A DNA stretch of 64,000 nt from an uncultured Halocynthiibacter sp. (GCA_947503035.1 CANNCD010000002.1:124001-188000); one strand, 5' to 3'; counted from the stretch's first letter, positions 29,550 to 39,988 are shown. Numbers and translations are program-made. The notes: generated from the sequence alone by a model not told the origin.

Positions 29550-30149
29550 ATGGCAGATCGTATCATTTTGGCATCCGGATCAGAGATTAGAAGGACGCTT
29601 TTGACCAATGCAGGCGTTGAATTCGAGGTCATCAAGCCGCGTGTCGATGAGGACGCAATTAAGGAAAGTCTCCTCGCAGAAGAGGCCAAGCCGCGCGACA
29701 TCGCAGATACTTTGGCGGAATATAAGGCGCTACGTGTATCCCAAAAAGAGCCGGGCGCGCTTGTGATTGGGTGCGATCAGGTCCTTGATGCCGGTGGGAC
29801 ACTGTTTTCAAAACCACGCGATATCGATGAAGCACGCGAACAGCTTTTGCGGTTGCGCGGCGGGCGTCATCAACTCCTGTCTGCCGCGGTCATCTACGAG
29901 GATGGGAAGCCCGTTTGGCGCAATGTCGGCGTGGTGCGTCTCTTGATGCGGGATTTCTCAAACGAATTTCTGGACGACTATCTCGCCCGAAACTGGGACA
30001 GCATTCGCCATTCCGTTGGCGGCTATAAACTAGAAGAAGAAGGCGTTAGACTTTTTAGTCGCGTTGATGGCGATTATTTTAACGTTCTCGGTCTTCCTCT
30101 GCTAGAATTGCTATCATACCTTACTTTGCGCGGGACTCTTTCAAAATGA
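29550..30149 (+). CDS. maf: Maf-like nucleotide pyrophosphatase
   Basis: A 199-residue Maf-family protein, a house-cleaning NTP pyrophosphatase for modified nucleotides. The N-terminal LASGSEIRRTLLTNAGVEFE and the GCDQVLD catalytic region are diagnostic; the (S)xxRRxLL motif is intact. ATG at 29550 is preceded by GGCGGAAA. It opens the rightward operon maf-aroE-coaE-dnaQ and overlaps aroE by 4 bp. Confidence 0.93.
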   Translation: MADRIILASGSEIRRTLLTNAGVEFEVIKPRVDEDAIKESLLAEEAKPRDIADTLAEYKALRVSQKEPGALVIGCDQVLDAGGTLFSKPRDIDEAREQLLRLRGGRHQLLSAAVIYEDGKPVWRNVGVVRLLMRDFSNEFLDDYLARNWDSIRHSVGGYKLEEEGVRLFSRVDGDYFNVLGLPLLELLSYLTLRGTLSK

Positions 30150-30982
30150 GCGATTCAAGAATTCCATTGGCGGGCGTTATTGGGGCCCCTATTGCCCATT
30201 CAAAATCTCCTATTTTGCACGGTCATTGGCTAAAACGTTACAACATTGCGGGCCATTATGTGCCAATGCACATCGAACAAGCCGATCTTGGACATGTGCT
30301 TGAGACGCTTCCAAAGATGGGGTTTGTCGGGCTTAACGTGACATTGCCGCATAAAGAACAGGTCCTCGCGCTTGCTGATGTAGTATCCGATCGCGCCTCG
30401 ATTATTGGCGCCGCAAACACGTTGATCTTTCAAAAAGACGGCCGTCTGCACGCGGACAACACCGATGGATATGGGTTCATCGAAAATCTGCGCCAAGGTG
30501 CGCCGAACTGGGATGCCAAATCGGGGCCGGCCGTTGTATTCGGGGCCGGTGGTGCCGCGCGTGCGATTATTTCTGCGTTGCTGGATGCAGGTGCACCCGA
30601 AATTCGCCTAACCAACCGGACGCGCGCGCGGGCGGATGCGCTTCGGGCCGATTTTGGTGCCAAGGTTCAGGTCGTCGACTGGGTTCAATCTGGCAATATT
30701 CTGGGTGACGCAGCCACGGTCGTGAATACCACGTCCCTTGGGATGGTCGGCAAGCCTGAATTCCGTGTCCCACTTGATGGCTTGAACCCGAACGCTGTCG
30801 TAAATGATCTGGTTTACACGCCGCTAAAAACGCCCTTCCTCCTCGCTGCCGAAGCCGCTGGCTGTACGGTTGTGGACGGCCTTGGGATGCTTCTTCATCA
30901 GGCCGCACCTGGTTTTGAACGTTGGTTTGGTGTCCGTCCCGAAGTCGACGAAGATCTTCGAACAACGGTTCTAAACGCGTGA
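30146..30982 (+). CDS. aroE: Shikimate dehydrogenase
   Basis: A 278-residue enzyme that reduces 3-dehydroshikimate with NADPH in aromatic amino acid synthesis. Motifs include [14 protein letters not shown] (shikimate binding), NVTLPHKE with the catalytic lysine, the glycine-rich [11 protein letters not shown] and NTTSLGM. It overlaps maf by 4 bp and coaE by 4 bp (GTGA). Confidence 0.97.
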   Translation: MSDSRIPLAGVIGAPIAHSKSPILHGHWLKRYNIAGHYVPMHIEQADLGHVLETLPKMGFVGLNVTLPHKEQVLALADVVSDRASIIGAANTLIFQKDGRLHADNTDGYGFIENLRQGAPNWDAKSGPAVVFGAGGAARAIISALLDAGAPEIRLTNRTRARADALRADFGAKVQVVDWVQSGNILGDAATVVNTTSLGMVGKPEFRVPLDGLNPNAVVNDLVYTPLKTPFLLAAEAAGCTVVDGLGMLLHQAAPGFERWFGVRPEVDEDLRTTVLNA

Positions 30983-31572
30983 ATAGACCCTATTTAATCG
31001 GACTCACTGGCTCAATTGGAATGGGAAAATCCACGACATCTCAGATGTTTCGCGATCTTGGCGCGGATGTGTGGGATGCAGATGCAGCCGTGCATCGGAT
31101 TTATGGTGTTGATGGCGCGGCGGTGGCGCCAATGTCAGATGCATTTCCAGAGGTTATCGTCGATGGCGCAGTCTCGCGGGACCGAATTAAGACCCTGATA
31201 AGCGCTCATCCCGACGCACTTTCGCAGATTGAACAGATCGTTCATCCCCTTGTGCGCGCAGATCGTCAGGCGTTTATCGCAAAATCAGATGCGGAAATTG
31301 TCGTTTGCGACATCCCTCTGTTGTTCGAAACGGGTGGTGACGCCGAAATGGACGCAACCGTTGTCGTTTCGGCCCCTGCAAGCGTCCAGCGCGAACGCGT
31401 ATTGGCACGAGAGGGGATGTCCGAGGATCTCTTCAAAGCCATTTTGGACAAGCAAATGCCAGATATGGAAAAACGCGCGCGTGCTGATTATATAATTGAA
31501 ACAACTACGATGGCCGGGGCCTGTGCCCGCGTGTCCGAAATCGTGAAAGAAATAAGAGCCAAACATGCGTGA
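30979..31572 (+). CDS. coaE: Dephospho-CoA kinase
   Basis: A 197-residue kinase for the last step of coenzyme A synthesis. The P-loop [17 protein letters not shown] is at the N-terminus and [10 protein letters not shown] and DIPLLFETG follow. The start is GTG at 30979 (VNRPYLIGL), overlapping the aroE TGA; the frame is open further upstream only inside aroE. The 3' end overlaps dnaQ by 8 bp. Confidence 0.95.
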   Translation: MNRPYLIGLTGSIGMGKSTTSQMFRDLGADVWDADAAVHRIYGVDGAAVAPMSDAFPEVIVDGAVSRDRIKTLISAHPDALSQIEQIVHPLVRADRQAFIAKSDAEIVVCDIPLLFETGGDAEMDATVVVSAPASVQRERVLAREGMSEDLFKAILDKQMPDMEKRARADYIIETTTMAGACARVSEIVKEIRAKHA

Positions 31573-32260
31573 AATCGTCCTTGATACCGAAACAACGGGT
31601 TTTGACGCCCATGACGGAGATCGCATCGTTGAAATCGGCGCGGTTGAGCTCTGGAACCATATGCCGACCGGCAAACATTACCACGTTTACATCAATCCTG
31701 AACGTTCGATGCCCCAAGGCGCGTTCGAGGTTCACGGCTTGGGCGACGAATTCCTGAAGGATAAACCGTTGTTCGCGGATATCGCGCAGGGGTTTGTGGA
31801 TTTCGTCGGCGACAGCTTGATGGTTATTCACAACGCTAAGTTCGACATGAAGTTCCTGAACGCCGAACTTGCGCGGGTGAACCGCCCTACCCTTCCGATG
31901 TCGCAATCGCTTGATACGCTGGCCATCGCACGTCAGAAATTTCCGGGCTCGCCTGCGACGCTTGATGCGCTCTGCCGGCGTTTTGGGATTACCACCGAAC
32001 GTGCGCTTCACGGCGCGCTGCTCGATAGTCAGATTCTTGCGGATGTGTATCTGGAATTGATCGGCGGACGTCAGCCGGATCTTGTTCTTGCGTCGGACAA
32101 TGCCTCGACGGATGACAATACGGATACCGGTGATGGTTGGAGACCTTCGAAACGGCCGACCCCGCTTGGGTCACGCATTTCAGAAGAAGAACGCGCCGCC
32201 CATGCCGAATTTATCGGAAAGATGGGCGACGACGCGATTTGGAATAAGCTGAAATCCTAA
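31565..32260 (+). CDS. dnaQ: DNA polymerase III epsilon subunit (proofreading exonuclease)
   Basis: A 231-residue 3'-5' exonuclease of the DEDDh type: ExoI DTETTGFD (residues 7-14), ExoII around [13 protein letters not shown] and Exo[16 protein letters not shown] with the catalytic histidine and aspartate. The C-terminal tail after about residue 185 is the region that binds the polymerase subunit. It ends K-S-stop, facing secB, which also ends K-S-stop, so an inverted repeat spans both stops. Confidence 0.95.
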   Translation: MREIVLDTETTGFDAHDGDRIVEIGAVELWNHMPTGKHYHVYINPERSMPQGAFEVHGLGDEFLKDKPLFADIAQGFVDFVGDSLMVIHNAKFDMKFLNAELARVNRPTLPMSQSLDTLAIARQKFPGSPATLDALCRRFGITTERALHGALLDSQILADVYLELIGGRQPDLVLASDNASTDDNTDTGDGWRPSKRPTPLGSRISEEERAAHAEFIGKMGDDAIWNKLKS

Positions 32261-32270
32261 CTTAGGATTT
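32252..32270. repeat. Inverted repeat spanning the dnaQ and secB stop codons
   Basis: AAATCCTAA-C-TTAGGATTT is a perfect 9-bp inverted repeat. Each arm is the last two codons plus stop of dnaQ or secB. It could form a small bidirectional hairpin but has no clear T-tract. Confidence 0.5.
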
Positions 32271-32759
32271 CGTTGCTTTTGCTGCTTCGGCCTGAACGCG
32301 ACGCGCAAGTTCTTGGCGATACAGTTGAACAAAGTCGATGTTCTCAAGGTTCAATGGTGGGAAACCACCGTCGCGTGTCACGTCAGAAACGATGCGGCGC
32401 GCGAATGGGAACAACATGCGTGGGCATTCGATCATGAGGAACGGGTGGATTTGTTCCTCTGGGATGCCTTCGATCTGGAAGATGCCGCTGTAATCCAGCT
32501 CAAGCATGAACAGAGTTTCTTCTGCGTTAAGCTTGTTTGTGGATTTCACCAACAGCTTCATCGCTACTTCGAACTGGTTCTCAGCTGTGCGTTTTTTCGC
32601 GTCAAGGTTCACTTGTACGGACACGTCTGGCTCTGCGTTGCCCTGAACACCCTTTTGCGCCACGATGTTTTCAAAAGACATATCGCGGATAAATTGCGCA
32701 AGGATTTGCATTTTCACAGCGGGTGCTTCTGGTGCTGCTGCAGTTTCGTTTTCGGCCAT
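32262..32759 (-). CDS. secB: Protein-export chaperone SecB
   Basis: A 165-residue SecB with an acidic, alanine-rich N-terminal tail and the family core LAQFIRDMSFENI, LELDYSGIFQIEGI and the highly conserved ECPRMLFPFARRIVSDVTRD followed by GGFPPL. It keeps precursors unfolded and hands them to SecA. ATG at 32759; convergent with dnaQ. Confidence 0.97.
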   Translation of the reverse strand: MAENETAAAPEAPAVKMQILAQFIRDMSFENIVAQKGVQGNAEPDVSVQVNLDAKKRTAENQFEVAMKLLVKSTNKLNAEETLFMLELDYSGIFQIEGIPEEQIHPFLMIECPRMLFPFARRIVSDVTRDGGFPPLNLENIDFVQLYRQELARRVQAEAAKATKS

Positions 32760-32804
32760 TGTGTACTCCAAAGAATATTCGTTTTTTGTATGCTTAACAG
32801 GGGA

Positions 32805-33278
32805 TCAGTGCTTGGTCCAGCCGGACGGTCCATCGTCGTCTGACTTCTGATCTGTGATGTCTGCGTATTCCGTTTCAATCGTGCCATCGTCGCGGTGAAC
32901 GGGCCCCTGCCCGCCCATGGAAAACGACTGAATGTTGACGCGCTGGCGCAGATAATTGAACGTCATGGTGCGGAACGCGGGGATCAAAAGAAGAAACCCA
33001 ACCGTGTCCGTAAAGAACCCAGGCGTAAGCAAAAGCGCACCGGAAAACAGGATCATCGCTCCATGTGCGAGGTCCTCGGTTGGGTCCTGCATCTGGCCCA
33101 TACTATTGCGCAGGTTGTTCATCGCCATCGCGCCCTGTGCCCGCATCATCGATGTTCCGATGAACGCGGTCGCGACCACGATCGCCAATGTCGGCCAAAG
33201 CCCGATAATCCCGCCGACTTGAATGAACAAACCGATTTCAATAACCGGAACGGCAACAAATAGTACAAAAAGCCACAT
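32805..33278 (-). CDS. fxsA: FxsA family membrane protein
   Basis: A 157-residue protein with hydrophobic segments at residues 1-25, 26-46 and about 75-100. The start MWLFVLFVAVPVIEIGLFIQ and the GGIIGLWPTLAIVVATAFIG segment are typical of FxsA, a cytoplasmic-membrane protein linked in E. coli to exclusion of phage T7 by the F plasmid. Its ordinary cell function is unknown. The C-terminal half is hydrophilic. Confidence 0.88.
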   Translation of the reverse strand: MWLFVLFVAVPVIEIGLFIQVGGIIGLWPTLAIVVATAFIGTSMMRAQGAMAMNNLRNSMGQMQDPTEDLAHGAMILFSGALLLTPGFFTDTVGFLLLIPAFRTMTFNYLRQRVNIQSFSMGGQGPVHRDDGTIETEYADITDQKSDDDGPSGWTKH

Positions 33279-33384
33279 GTATCCCTCAATTCATTTGCCG
33301 CCAGAAGGTGGACTTGACGACTTGCCCACCCTACATATGTATCTGAAACGAATTTTTCCATCCTCTTACGCAAGCGAGGCATAA

Positions 33385-34047
33385 ATGAACGGATCCTTTA
33401 TTGAGCTTTTGGCACTGGCGGGCATCGCCGTGTTTCTTATTCTTAAGCTCCGCGGTGTTCTTGGAACGCGCGAGGGTTTCGAAAAACCGCCAATCGTCCA
33501 AGACCGAAGCCCAGAACAACGTGGCGAGACCAAATTTGAAGTCATCCAAGGCGGCGTCGATCTGGACATCGCCGACCACGCTGCCGAGGGGTCCGATACC
33601 GCTGCGGCTTTGACGGCAATGAAACGAGCCGAGCCCTCGTTCAACGTTGGCGAATTTCTCGGCGGAGCCCGTGGCGCCTATGAGATGATCCTGATGGCGT
33701 TCGAGGCCGGTGATCTTGATGACGTCGTGCCGTTCCTGTCCCCAGAAGTGTACGAGAGCTTTGCGACCGTTGTGACTGACCGCGCCGACAAAGGTTTGAT
33801 CGTCGAAGCCGAATTTATCGGCGTGCGTGAACTGACCCTTCAAGAGGCGACTTTTGACCCAATCAGTGGCTTTGGCGAAGTGACTGTGAAATTCATCGGT
33901 GAACTGACCGGCGTTGTTCGCGATAGCGCAGGCGACATTGTCGAAGGCGATCCGAAACAGGTGAAACGTCAAAAAGACGTCTGGACCTTTGGTCGCACAA
34001 TGGGTGCGGATGACCCGAACTGGCAACTTGTTGCGACGGGTGGCTAG
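33385..34047 (+). CDS. Tim44-like domain protein
   Basis: A 220-residue protein with one N-terminal membrane segment (residues 3-23) and a Tim44-like domain (about 75-220: AYEMILMAFEAGDLDDVVPF, TVKFIGELTG, DVWTFGRTMGADDPNWQLVA). It resembles the bacterial relatives (TimA) of the mitochondrial import motor protein Tim44. It is followed 2 bp later by mltA and is divergent from fxsA. In other alphaproteobacteria the same neighbours occur beside secB. Confidence 0.88.
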   Translation: MNGSFIELLALAGIAVFLILKLRGVLGTREGFEKPPIVQDRSPEQRGETKFEVIQGGVDLDIADHAAEGSDTAAALTAMKRAEPSFNVGEFLGGARGAYEMILMAFEAGDLDDVVPFLSPEVYESFATVVTDRADKGLIVEAEFIGVRELTLQEATFDPISGFGEVTVKFIGELTGVVRDSAGDIVEGDPKQVKRQKDVWTFGRTMGADDPNWQLVATGG

Positions 34048-34049
34048 GG

Positions 34050-35069
34050 ATGCGCGGACTGGCCGGGGCTGTCTTTGGTCTGTGGCTCGTCTTGGCGGGC
34101 ACAGCCGTTTCGGCGAATTACACCATTGTGGATTTCAAATCACTTAAGGGTTGGGCAACGGATGATCATTCCGCGGCCCTTTCCGCGTTTTTGGTGACCT
34201 GTCCCCAACTGACGTCCGGCGAATGGCCAACGATTTGCGCCGCGGCGCAAAAGACCACCAACGCGCGCCGTTTCTTTGAAACCCATTTCCGCGCGGCCCG
34301 TCAAACCGGAACTGAAACTGCGCATTTCACGGCCTATTACGAACCCGAAATCGAAGGGTCCCTGACCCCGACATCGAAATACAAATATGCCATCTATAAA
34401 CGTCCCCCCGAGGCACGCGGGACGTGGCTCACCCGTCGTCAGATCGAAGATCGCGGGGCCCTAAAGGGGCGCGGGCTTGAGATTGCTTATGTCGAAGATC
34501 CGGTCGAATTGCTGTATCTTCACATCCAAGGGTCCGGTCGTATTCGTTTGACGGATGGATCGGTTCTTCGTGTTGGGTACGCGGGCAACAATGGATACAA
34601 ATTTCGCTCGGTCGCGTCTGAAATGGTCCGCCGTGGGTATCTGGCAAAACATCAGGCGTCCCAAGCACGGATTTCAGCGTGGGTGAAACGCAATCCCCGC
34701 GACGGTGCCGATGTGATCAAAACGAACAACCGTTATATCTTCTTTAAGGTTCAGGAAAAACACGCCGCGTCCAAGGGACCGATTGGTGCCATGAACCGCG
34801 CGATCACCGCCGGAAGAAGCATCGCGGTTGACCCGAAACACACCAAACTGGGCAGTCCGGTTTGGATCGAAAAACGCGGTGCGGTACCGATGAACCGCCT
34901 GATGATTGCGCAAGACACCGGTTCCGCGATTAAGGGAGCGGGCCGCGCGGATATCTATATCGGAAGCGGCGACAAGGCCGGCGCGACGGCGGGCAAGATA
35001 AGCGACGCGGGCGCAATGGTCGTCCTGCTTCCCAAGGGGCAGGCGTTGAAATACGCCTCGGCGCAGTAA
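34050..35069 (+). CDS. mltA: Membrane-bound lytic murein transglycosylase A
   Basis: A 339-residue exported peptidoglycan lytic enzyme. Residues 1-22 look like a signal peptide (MRGLAGAVFGLWLVLAGTAV). The MltA domain is seen in HFTAYYEPEIEGSL, YLHIQGSGRIRLTDG and, in the 3D domain, AQDTGSAIKGAGRADIYIG with the catalytic aspartate. No lipobox cysteine is seen, unlike E. coli MltA. It shares one base with the following Smr gene (TAATG). Confidence 0.93.
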   Translation: MRGLAGAVFGLWLVLAGTAVSANYTIVDFKSLKGWATDDHSAALSAFLVTCPQLTSGEWPTICAAAQKTTNARRFFETHFRAARQTGTETAHFTAYYEPEIEGSLTPTSKYKYAIYKRPPEARGTWLTRRQIEDRGALKGRGLEIAYVEDPVELLYLHIQGSGRIRLTDGSVLRVGYAGNNGYKFRSVASEMVRRGYLAKHQASQARISAWVKRNPRDGADVIKTNNRYIFFKVQEKHAASKGPIGAMNRAITAGRSIAVDPKHTKLGSPVWIEKRGAVPMNRLMIAQDTGSAIKGAGRADIYIGSGDKAGATAGKISDAGAMVVLLPKGQALKYASAQ

Positions 35070-35662
35070 TGGTGCGCAAAACACGTACCCTTCGACCCGA
35101 GGAAAAAGAGCTTTGGGATAAGGTCGCCGAACAGGCGGTGCCTCTTCATGCCAAGCCCAAGAACAAAGCCGTCGAGCCACCGAAAAAACGTATCATTTCG
35201 ACGCCACTTGCCAGCCATTCCATTCCGTCGTTTGCGATTGGTCAGAAATCGAAAACACCGCCGCCAAAACACGATCTTATGCCGGCGATTCATGACCGTC
35301 TGTCCGCTGCTCCTGTGCGGATGGATCGTAAATCCTTTGGCAAAATGAAACGCGGCAAGCTTGCGCCAGAAGGGCGAATCGACCTTCATGGGATGACGCT
35401 TGATCAGGCGCATCCTGCATTGACGCGGTTCATCATTGCCTCGGCGACGCAGGGCAAGCGACTTGTTCTGGTGATCACCGGCAAAGGCAAGGACCGCGAC
35501 GAAGTAGGTCCCATTCCAGTGCCGCGTGGTATTCTGAAACATCAGGTGCCGATGTGGTTGTCAGATGGGCATCTTGGGCCGTTAATCCTTCAGATTGCGC
35601 CCGCCCATATCAGTCACGGCGGGTCGGGCGCATATTACGTCTATTTACGACGCGGGCGTTAA
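35069..35662 (+). CDS. Smr domain protein (MutS2 C-terminal-like)
   Basis: A 197-residue protein with a basic, proline-rich N-terminal part and a C-terminal Smr domain (about 105-195) showing RIDLHGMTLDQA and VITGKGKDRDE, the LDLHG and TGxG motifs of Smr nuclease domains. Stand-alone Smr proteins are proposed DNA or RNA endonucleases; the role here is unknown. The gene follows mltA directly and overlaps the convergent MFS gene by 18 bp. Confidence 0.9.
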   Translation: MVRKTRTLRPEEKELWDKVAEQAVPLHAKPKNKAVEPPKKRIISTPLASHSIPSFAIGQKSKTPPPKHDLMPAIHDRLSAAPVRMDRKSFGKMKRGKLAPEGRIDLHGMTLDQAHPALTRFIIASATQGKRLVLVITGKGKDRDEVGPIPVPRGILKHQVPMWLSDGHLGPLILQIAPAHISHGGSGAYYVYLRRGR

Positions 35663-36868
35663 CGCTTTGATTTGGCGTGGAATTGCCAAAAGTCCGATCA
35701 CCACGGTTGATGCAAAATAGGCCGCATAGCCCGCCAGCTGTGCGCTGATACCGATGCTGTTGTCCATCAATACGCCGGACAATACGGGCCCAATGGCCGA
35801 TCCAAACACGGCAATTGATGTCATAAGTGCCTTAATCGACCCGATGTGTTTGGTTCCGTAAAATTCAGCCAATACTGACGATAGAACGACGTTGGATGCA
35901 CCTATTCCTATGCCCACGAAACACATCGAAATTAGGGCAAACCCAAGGCTTGTGCTGGCTGACAAAGATGCAAAACCAATCGCCATTGGAAGGCCGATCA
36001 GTGGAAACAGACGCGCCGCGCCAAATCGATCAACCGCTATTCCGGCTCCCGCAAGCGCGACGGTCGATACCAATGTGAATATCGGAAAAAGCGTTACAAA
36101 CCCCATGTGCGACCACCCCTTTGCCTCGGTCAGGGGAACCTGTTGAAAGAACAACGCGGTCACAAATGTTGGCGGCCCAATCACCAGCGGCACGCAGATC
36201 CAGAACAACGGGTGCCGTATCGCCTCTGAACGCATCCAGTGGCGTTTCCCCAGCCCGAGTGTTTCGTTGGCTTCCGCCATGGATTGCGGGGTGCGTTCCT
36301 GTGTCAAAAGCCGTCGAAGCACTGGGATCATCGCGAACGCCATCACGGCGATGACAACCCAAAGTGTGCGCCATGACGCAAACCCCAACGCGAACACAAA
36401 GATAAGAGGAAGCGTCGCCTCGCCGAATTTAAGGCCAAGGGTCGCAATAGAAAGGGCCTTGCCGCGGCTGGCGTCAAACCAGCGGGACATAGAGACCATG
36501 GCGATATGTGTCGACATGCCTTGGCCCAGAATGCGTAGTCCGAAAATAATAATCGGTAGAACAACCAAAAATGGCGATACCGCCATCGCAAGGGCCACAA
36601 GTCCAAGACCCGCAAGGACAAGCGCTCCAAGATCGCGGGACCGAAAACGATCCGTCAGCGTACCGGCCCAGACCATCATAAAGGCCGAAAGCATGGTGCC
36701 GAGCGCATAGATTGACCCCCACGCGCCATGGGACAGCCCGAATTCGGCGCGAATTTCGCCCGAAAACACCGATACAAAGAACGTCTGGCCAAAACTTGAC
36801 GCGAACGAAAGCAACGCGCCCGCGCCAAGCCAACGGGCATTGGCCCGCAAAAATGTGGTAAATGTCAT
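35645..36868 (-). CDS. Major facilitator superfamily transporter
   Basis: A 407-residue protein with about twelve hydrophobic helices in two bundles. The loop between helices 2 and 3 reads GTLTDRFRSRDLG, the MFS signature region, and a similar GIAVDRFGAARL occurs in the second half. The substrate is unknown; the pattern is that of monocarboxylate-type or OFA-like transporters. It is a monocistronic leftward gene between the Smr gene and hslU. Confidence 0.85.
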   Translation of the reverse strand: MTFTTFLRANARWLGAGALLSFASSFGQTFFVSVFSGEIRAEFGLSHGAWGSIYALGTMLSAFMMVWAGTLTDRFRSRDLGALVLAGLGLVALAMAVSPFLVVLPIIIFGLRILGQGMSTHIAMVSMSRWFDASRGKALSIATLGLKFGEATLPLIFVFALGFASWRTLWVVIAVMAFAMIPVLRRLLTQERTPQSMAEANETLGLGKRHWMRSEAIRHPLFWICVPLVIGPPTFVTALFFQQVPLTEAKGWSHMGFVTLFPIFTLVSTVALAGAGIAVDRFGAARLFPLIGLPMAIGFASLSASTSLGFALISMCFVGIGIGASNVVLSSVLAEFYGTKHIGSIKALMTSIAVFGSAIGPVLSGVLMDNSIGISAQLAGYAAYFASTVVIGLLAIPRQIKALTPAS

Positions 36869-36941
36869 TAAGAGATCCTATTCGACGCCACACTAGGCAG
36901 GGCGCGGGCCGTTGCCTAGTGCAAATAGCGTCGTGTTTGGA

Positions 36942-38249
36942 TCAAAGCACGTAGCGGCTTAGGTCGGTTGAGCGCGCAAATTCGCCAAGATGTTCTTCGA
37001 CGAACGCCGCATCAACGACAACCTCGTCGCCCGCACGATCCGGCGCGGTGAATGACAGCTCCTCGAACACGCGTTCCAGAACGGTATAAAGACGTCGCGC
37101 ACCGATGTTTTCAACGCTCTGGTTCACCTCGGCGGCGATTTTGGCAAGCGCTTTGATACCGTCCTCGGCAAAGGTCACAGTGACGGATTCCGTGTTCATC
37201 AACGCAGTGTATTGACGTGTCAGCGCGTTGTCGGTTTCCGTCAGAATACGAACGAAATCGTTTTCGGTCAGGGGCTGAAGCTCAACCCGAATGGGCAAAC
37301 GACCCTGAAGTTCCGGAAGCAAATCGGACGGTTTCGCGATGTGGAACGCGCCGGATGCGATGAACAGGATGTGGTCGGTTTTGACGGCACCGTGTTTCGT
37401 TGACACGACGGTGCCTTCGATTAACGGAAGTAGATCGCGTTGAACACCCTCGCGGGAAACATCGCCGCCGCGGGCATCAGCGCGGGTGCAGACCTTGTCG
37501 ATTTCGTCCAAGAACACGATGCCGTTTTGTTCAACGGATTCAAGCGCGGCGCGTGTGACGGTTTCGTCATCCAATAATTTGTCCGCCTCTTCGCCGATCA
37601 AAATCTCGTAACTCTGTGCGACAGTCATGCGTTTGCGCGTGGTGAGGCCACCCATGGCTTTGCCAAAGATATCACCAAGGTTCATCATCCCCATGCCGGC
37701 GCCTGGCTGACCTGGGATTTCCATCATCGACAATGGGTTGCTTTGATCGGCAAGGTCCAATTCGATCTCGGTGTCATCAAGTTCGCCGTCTTTCAGTTTA
37801 CGGCGGAACATTTCGCGGGTTTGTTCACGGGCATCTGTGCCGGCGATGGCCTCGATCACGCGTTCCTCGGCGGCGGCGTGGGCCTTGGCCTTTACGTCTT
37901 CGCGCATGTGTTCGCGTGTCATGGCAATCGCGCTATCCAATAGGTCGCGGATGATCTGTTCCACATCACGGCCGACATAGCCGACCTCGGTGAACTTGGT
38001 CGCCTCAACCTTGATAAACGGCGCGCGGGCTAGTTTCGCAAGACGGCGGGAAATCTCGGTTTTACCAACACCGGTTGGCCCGATCATAAGGATGTTTTTC
38101 GGGTACACTTCATCCCGAAGATCATCGCCCAATTGTTTCCTGCGCCAGCGATTGCGCAGGGCAACGGCGACGGCGCGCTTGGCGTCGTTCTGGCCAATGA
38201 TAAAACGATCCAGCTCAGATACGATTTCGCGAGGGGTCATATTTGTCAT
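36942..38249 (-). CDS. hslU: HslU ATPase subunit of HslUV protease
   Basis: A 435-residue AAA+ unfoldase. Walker [16 protein letters not shown] (about 53-67), Walker [11 protein letters not shown], the I-domain (about 110-240) and the C-terminal tail ending DLSRYVL, which inserts into HslV, are present. Start overlaps the stop of the upstream membrane-protein gene by 4 bp (ATGA). hslV is two genes upstream. Confidence 0.97.
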   Translation of the reverse strand: MTNMTPREIVSELDRFIIGQNDAKRAVAVALRNRWRRKQLGDDLRDEVYPKNILMIGPTGVGKTEISRRLAKLARAPFIKVEATKFTEVGYVGRDVEQIIRDLLDSAIAMTREHMREDVKAKAHAAAEERVIEAIAGTDAREQTREMFRRKLKDGELDDTEIELDLADQSNPLSMMEIPGQPGAGMGMMNLGDIFGKAMGGLTTRKRMTVAQSYEILIGEEADKLLDDETVTRAALESVEQNGIVFLDEIDKVCTRADARGGDVSREGVQRDLLPLIEGTVVSTKHGAVKTDHILFIASGAFHIAKPSDLLPELQGRLPIRVELQPLTENDFVRILTETDNALTRQYTALMNTESVTVTFAEDGIKALAKIAAEVNQSVENIGARRLYTVLERVFEELSFTAPDRAGDEVVVDAAFVEEHLGEFARSTDLSRYVL

Positions 38250-39304
38250 GATGGCTCCGTGTATGGGGGTAGTCGTTTTTTATAGGGGGCGTCGGGCAGG
38301 GCCGACATGATTTTTGCGCGGATCGGGGTCCACCATGTGCCGAGGCCGGTGATGAATACACCCAACAGCAAAAGCATGGTGACCATGCTGGACTCGGTTT
38401 CACCAAAGACCCAAATCATGATGGCACCAAGATATCCGATACCAGCGGTAAGAAAGGATCGGCGATCAATGATCAGGGCCAGAAGGCAGACGAACAACAA
38501 CACAACGGTCGTGAACAGATACCCAGCGGCGCCATCAATGGCGAGCGTCGAAATCGCGATGGTATTCACAAGGGCAGGGGCCGCGAGAATATGGAGCCAA
38601 AACCCCGTCGCAGAGTAGCGCCCAACGCGGTGCGGGTCTTTCATGTCGAAATACATCCCGCCGATAAAGGCCAAGATGCCGAACACGATCGATGCATAGG
38701 CGTAGGTCGACCCAGAGGTCAGATCAAACGGATTGCGCAGTTGGAACAGGATTTCCTGTCCCGCAAGCACCGCCGCGGCGGACGCGATTGTCACGATCCC
38801 GAACAAGCCAAAGACAAAGGCCGAAAACGGCAAGCGGAATGTCACAAAATACGCAGCCATCGCCGCCATTCCAAGTAGACCCAGAAATATACCGTGGGCG
38901 GCGTCGAATGTATCCATATTGGGCGCAACCACGGCGACATAGGCCATGGACAAAAACGCCCCGAACCCAAGCGAGAGCGCGATGCTTGGAAGGTTCATAC
39001 GACGTTTTTTGGTAAAGTAGAGCGCAAGAAGCCAGCAGAGCAGGGCAGACACAAGCGCGGTCAAAAGGCCGGAACCAGCGAGGGCGAACCCAATGCCGAG
39101 CCCGCTGAACAATAGGATCAGACCAAGGGTAATGAAAATCTCTGAGAAACCGTTGAAAAATTCAAACGGTTCATCGTCGGCGGGCATGTGATCGCGGCTG
39201 CCTTGGCGGGCCTCGGCGATGGCAATGACGTTCGTGGCCTGCGCCTCGGTCAATACACCTGCGGCGACGGCGGCGCGTATGTCGTCGCTGTTCATCTGGC
39301 CCAT
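38246..39304 (-). CDS. Multi-pass membrane protein of unknown function inside the hslVU operon
   Basis: A 352-residue protein whose first 45 residues are soluble ([20 protein letters not shown]), followed by about ten hydrophobic segments up to residue 335. The N-terminal helical pattern recalls DUF2157-type membrane proteins, a weak resemblance. It lies precisely between hslV (no gap) and hslU (4-bp overlap), so it is translated from the same message. The start may be the ATG at 39304 or the one at 39295. Nothing shows that it takes part in proteolysis. Confidence 0.75.
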   Translation of the reverse strand: MGQMNSDDIRAAVAAGVLTEAQATNVIAIAEARQGSRDHMPADDEPFEFFNGFSEIFITLGLILLFSGLGIGFALAGSGLLTALVSALLCWLLALYFTKKRRMNLPSIALSLGFGAFLSMAYVAVVAPNMDTFDAAHGIFLGLLGMAAMAAYFVTFRLPFSAFVFGLFGIVTIASAAAVLAGQEILFQLRNPFDLTSGSTYAYASIVFGILAFIGGMYFDMKDPHRVGRYSATGFWLHILAAPALVNTIAISTLAIDGAAGYLFTTVVLLFVCLLALIIDRRSFLTAGIGYLGAIMIWVFGETESSMVTMLLLLGVFITGLGTWWTPIRAKIMSALPDAPYKKRLPPYTEPS

Positions 39305-39865
39305 CTACTTGGCCTTGATCGTTTCAACGGTCAGGTTTCCGTTGGTATAGACACAAATATCAGAGGCAATTGCCATCGCCTTGCGGGCGGTTTCCTCGGC
39401 GGATAGATCGGCCTCAAGCAAGCCACGCGCAGCAGACAGCGCAAAGTTCCCGCCAGAGCCAATAGCCGCGATCCCGTGTTCGGGTTCAAGCACATCGCCC
39501 GCACCGGTGATGATCAACAATTCAGTGCCATCGGTGACAATCAACATCGCCTCAAGCTTTTGCAGATATTTATCGGTGCGCCAATCCTTGGCCAATTCAA
39601 CAGAGGCACGTGCCAGCTGACCGGGTGTCGCCTCGAGCTTGGCCTCAAGACGTTCAAGCAGGGTAAACGCGTCGGCGGTTGAACCGGCAAACCCGCAAAT
39701 CACATCAAATCCACCGGGGGACAAACGCCGCACCTTGCGCGCGGTGCCTTTGATGACGGTCGGCCCAAGGCTGACTTGGCCATCGCCCGCGATCACGACT
39801 TCGTTGTTCTTTTTCACACCAATAATCGTGGTGCCGTGCCAGCCTGGGAATTGATCGTCTGCCAT
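39305..39865 (-). CDS. hslV: HslV peptidase subunit of HslUV protease
   Basis: A 186-residue proteasome-like threonine peptidase. The sequence starts [19 protein letters not shown]; the mature enzyme should begin at the first Thr of TTIIGV after removal of an 11-residue propeptide. GDGQVSLG and [11 protein letters not shown] are family motifs. ATG at 39865 follows CCGGAGACC; an upstream in-frame ATG at 39886 is less likely. Confidence 0.95.
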   Translation of the reverse strand: MADDQFPGWHGTTIIGVKKNNEVVIAGDGQVSLGPTVIKGTARKVRRLSPGGFDVICGFAGSTADAFTLLERLEAKLEATPGQLARASVELAKDWRTDKYLQKLEAMLIVTDGTELLIITGAGDVLEPEHGIAAIGSGGNFALSAARGLLEADLSAEETARKAMAIASDICVYTNGNLTVETIKAK

Positions 39866-39937
39866 GTGGGTCTCCGGTTTGTTCATACCTTATATGGCAA
39901 TGGCGAAGGCATTCGACAAGGCGTTTCCATTGCGCAT

Positions 39938-39964
39938 AAAAAAGGCGCCCCTAATGGGACGCCT
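39938..39964 (-). terminator. Intrinsic terminator of the trxA operon
   Basis: On the minus strand AGGCGTCCC-ATTA-GGGGCGCCT is followed by six T. It lies 25 bp after the trxA stop and would end the long leftward addB-addA-trxA transcript before hslV. Confidence 0.85.
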
Positions 39965-39988
39965 GATTTCGAATTCTAAGTGCGGGTC

